Below are positions 61,701 to 64,000 of a stretch of 64,000 nucleotides of DNA, one piece after another. The notes beneath the pieces are model-generated. The model was given only the letters and a program-made list of their open reading frames with translations. It had not been told where the DNA came from and ran no database searches. Position 1 is the first letter of the stretch; every line of letters starts with the position of its first letter. Source of the stretch: Prosopocoilus inquinatus (lineage: Eukaryota > Arthropoda > Insecta > Coleoptera > Lucanidae); contig JAYKNF010000034.1 of the NCBI GenBank assembly GCA_036172665.1, forward strand, positions 1-64,000, written 5' to 3'. Position numbers and translations under genes: made by a program.

Positions 61701-64000
61701 TATCTAATCGATCCTTACTCATCTATCATGTTATTTGACGTTTGGACGGACTCCAGTAACTCTGATGTGAGAAACAAAGTTCTCGGACGCAGCAGAAGCT
61801 GGAAATAGTTTTGAACGAAACAACACGTATTAGCGTTGTTCCTGTGATGTATCTAATCGATCCTTACTTATCTAACATGTTATTTGGCGTTTCGATGGAC
61901 TCCAGTAACTTTGATGTGAGATACGAAGTTCTCGGACGCAGCTGAAGCTGGAAATAGTTTTAAACGAAACAACACGCATTAGCGTTGTTGATGTGATGTA
62001 TCTAATCGATCCTTACTCATCTATCATGTTATTTGGCGTTTCGGTGGACTCCAGTAACTTTGATGTGAGATACGAAGTTCTCGGACGCAGCTGAAGCTAG
62101 AAATAGTTTTAAACGAAACAACACGCATTAGCGTTGTTCCTGTGATGTATCTAATCGATCCTTACTTATCTATCATGTTATTTGACGTTTCGATGGACTC
62201 CAGTAACTCTGATGTGAGATACAAAGTTCTCGGACGCAGCTGAAGCTGGAAATAGTTTTAAACGAAACAACACGCATTAGCGTTGTTGATGTGATGTATC
62301 TAATCGATCCTTACTCATCTATCATGTTATTTGGCGTTTCGATGGACTCCAGTAACACTGATGTGAGATACGACGTTTTCGGACGCAGCAGAAGCTGGAA
62401 ATAGTTTTAAACGAAACAACACTTATTAGCGTTGTTCCTGTGATGTATCTAATCGATCCCTACTCATCTATCATGTTATTTGGCGTTTCGATGGACTCCA
62501 GTAACTTTGATGTGAGATACGAAGTTCTCGGACGCAGCTGAAGCTGGAAATAGTTTTAAACGAAACAACACGCATTAGCGTTGTTGATGTGATGTATCTA
62601 ATCGATCCTTACTCATCTAACATGTTATTTGGCGTTTCGGTGGACTCCAGTAACTTTGATGTGAGATACGAAGTTCTCGGACGCAGCTGAAGCTAGAAAT
62701 AGTTTTAAACGAAACAACACGCATTAGCGTTGTTCCTGTGATGTATCTAATCGATCCTTACTTATCTATCATGTTATTTGACGTTTCGATGGACTCCAGT
62801 AACTCTGATGTGAGATACAAAGTTCTCGGACGCAGCTGAAGCTGGAAATAGTTTTAAACGAAACAACACGCATTAGCGTTGTTGATGTGATGTATCTAAT
62901 CGATCCTTACTCATCTATCATGTTATTTGGCGTTTCGATGGACTCCAGTAACTTTGATGTGAGATACGATGTTCTCGGACGCAGCTGAAACTAGATATAG
63001 TTTTAAACGAAACAACACGCAATAGCGATGTTCCTGGGATGTATCTAATCGATCCTTACTCATCTATCATGTTATTTGGCGTTTCGATGGACTCCAGTAA
63101 CTTTGATGTGAGATACAAAGTTCTCGGACGCAGCTGAAGCTAGAAATAGTTTTAAACGAAACAACACGTATTAGCGTTGTTCCTGTGATGTATCTAATCG
63201 ATCCTTACTCATCTATCATGTTATTTGGCGTTTCGATGGACTCCAGTAACTTTGATGTGAGTTACGAAGTTCTCGGACGCAGCTGAAGCTAGAAATAGTT
63301 TTAAACGAAACAACACGCATTAGCGTTGTTCCTGTGATGTATCTAATCGATCCTTACTCATCTATCATGTTATTTTACGTTTGGATGGACTCCAGTAACT
63401 CTGATGTGAGATACAAAGTTTTTGGACGCAGCAGAAGCTGGAAATAGTTTTGAACGAAACAACACGTATTAGCGTTGTTCCTGTGATGTATCTAATCGAT
63501 CCTTACTTAGCTACTATGTTATTTGACGTTTCGATGGACTCCAGTATCTCTAATGTGAGATACGAAATTTTCGGACGCAGCAGCAGCTAGAAATAGTTTT
63601 AAACGAAACAACACGCATTAGCGTTGTTCCTGTGATGTATCTAATCGATCCTTACTCATCTATCATGTTATTTTACGTTTGGATGGACTCCAGTAACTCT
63701 GATGTGAGATACAAAGTTCTCGGACGCAGCAGAAGCTGGAAATAGTTTTGTACGAGACAACACGTATTAGCGTTGTTCCTGTGATGTATCTAAACGATCC
63801 TTAATTATCTAACATGTTATTTGACGTTTGGATGGACTCCAGTAAGTCTGATGTGAGATACAAAGTTTTTGGACGCAGCAGGAGCTGGAAATAGTTTTAA
63901 ACGAAACAACACATATTAGCGTTGTTCCTGTGATGTATCTAATCGATCCTTACTCATCTATCATGTTATTTGACGTTTGGACGGACTCCAGTAACTCTGA
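52785..64000. repeat. 149-bp satellite, distal part with irregular monomers
   Basis: Continuous 149-bp monomers containing several length variants. There is a 30-bp deletion at about 52874 (cggacaacaacacgc), a 2-bp insertion near 53184 (gtattatagcg), a one-monomer tandem duplication (gttcctctga at 53341 and 53490), a 9-bp insertion near 56506, and a 5-bp loss near 59886 (gaactacagg). The stretch about 60.1-61.87 kb repeats about 47.5-49.2 kb at offset 12638. The array runs off the window end with no change of sequence type. Confidence 0.9.

Larger units (their letters stand above)
31108..64000. repeat. 149-bp satellite array (continues past window)
   Basis: About 221 head-to-tail copies of a 149-bp monomer, ~40% GC. 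Landmarks include cgcattagcg, ttgttcctgtgatgtat, ctaatcgatcc, catgttattt, gacgtttcgatggactcc, tgtgagatac and cggacgcagcagaagctgg. Linked variants define monomer types. One has ggcgtttcg with aactttgatg and cagctgaag; another has gacgtttgg with acggactcc; another has ttagctactatg with ctctaatg. Most monomers carry stops in all frames, so only short frames survive (31045-31245, 33295-33480, 52483-52743) and none is credible. All 33 kb is satellite; I saw no inserted gene or mobile element. Confidence 0.98.

Noticed and set aside
31108..64000. Hammerhead ribozyme in the 149-bp satellite
   Set aside because: The plus strand has ctgatgtgaga...cgaag and the minus strand ctggagtccatcgaaacgtc, both reminiscent of the core. 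Neither has an intact CUGAUGA, stem II and GAAA in the right order.
31108..64000. CENP-B box in the 149-bp satellite (tttcgatggactccagt)
   Set aside because: Only the left half fits; the essential CGGG half is absent. The 120-bp monomer is the better candidate.

Overview
The whole 64 kb is tandem-repeat heterochromatin-type DNA. I found no protein-coding gene, rRNA, tRNA or recognisable transposon that I can support. The two satellite families, the higher-order repeat structure and the lack of bacterial gene organisation point to a eukaryotic nuclear genome. The strong CpG excess of the first satellite (about 22 CpG per 120 bp, roughly 2.5 times expectation) and the overall look would suit an insect, possibly Hymenoptera. 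That placement is a guess; nothing here identifies the species.

Region 1 (1-31107) is built from a CpG-rich 120-bp monomer (55% GC) in seven arrays, A1-A7: 1-1835, 3755-6825, 8745-11815, 13735-16805, 18725-21795, 23715-24986 and 26906-31107. They are separated by six copies (S1-S6) of a 1919-bp non-monomeric spacer. Array plus spacer forms a 4990-bp macro-unit. Copies 2-5 have identical length and nearly identical sequence; unit 6 is shortened because its array has about 10.6 monomers instead of 25.6. The spacer holds a 9-bp inverted repeat, an AT-rich tract of degenerate ~250-bp repeats each headed by a G-rich cassette, a GC-rich block with a diverged ~102-bp internal duplication, a TATA-like box, a GCC microsatellite, and a truncated monomer at its 3' edge.

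Region 2 (31108-64000) is an unrelated AT-richer satellite with a 149-bp monomer (about 40% GC, roughly 221 copies). It joins the 120-bp array abruptly with a few bases of microhomology. It carries long higher-order structure: a ~50-monomer unit (31263-38730) followed by a ~51-monomer copy (38731-46347), a tandem pair of 2085-bp blocks (48615-52784), and longer-range duplications.

The long open frames across the 120-bp arrays, on both strands and up to about 1000 codons, are by-products of a stop-poor monomer whose length divides by three. They should not be annotated as genes. What merits attention is the architecture: nested duplication history, two spacer haplotypes, a possible spacer-free site in A7, a CENP-B-box-like motif in every 120-bp monomer, and conserved G-quadruplex-type cassettes. 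I see no new enzymatic or defence system.
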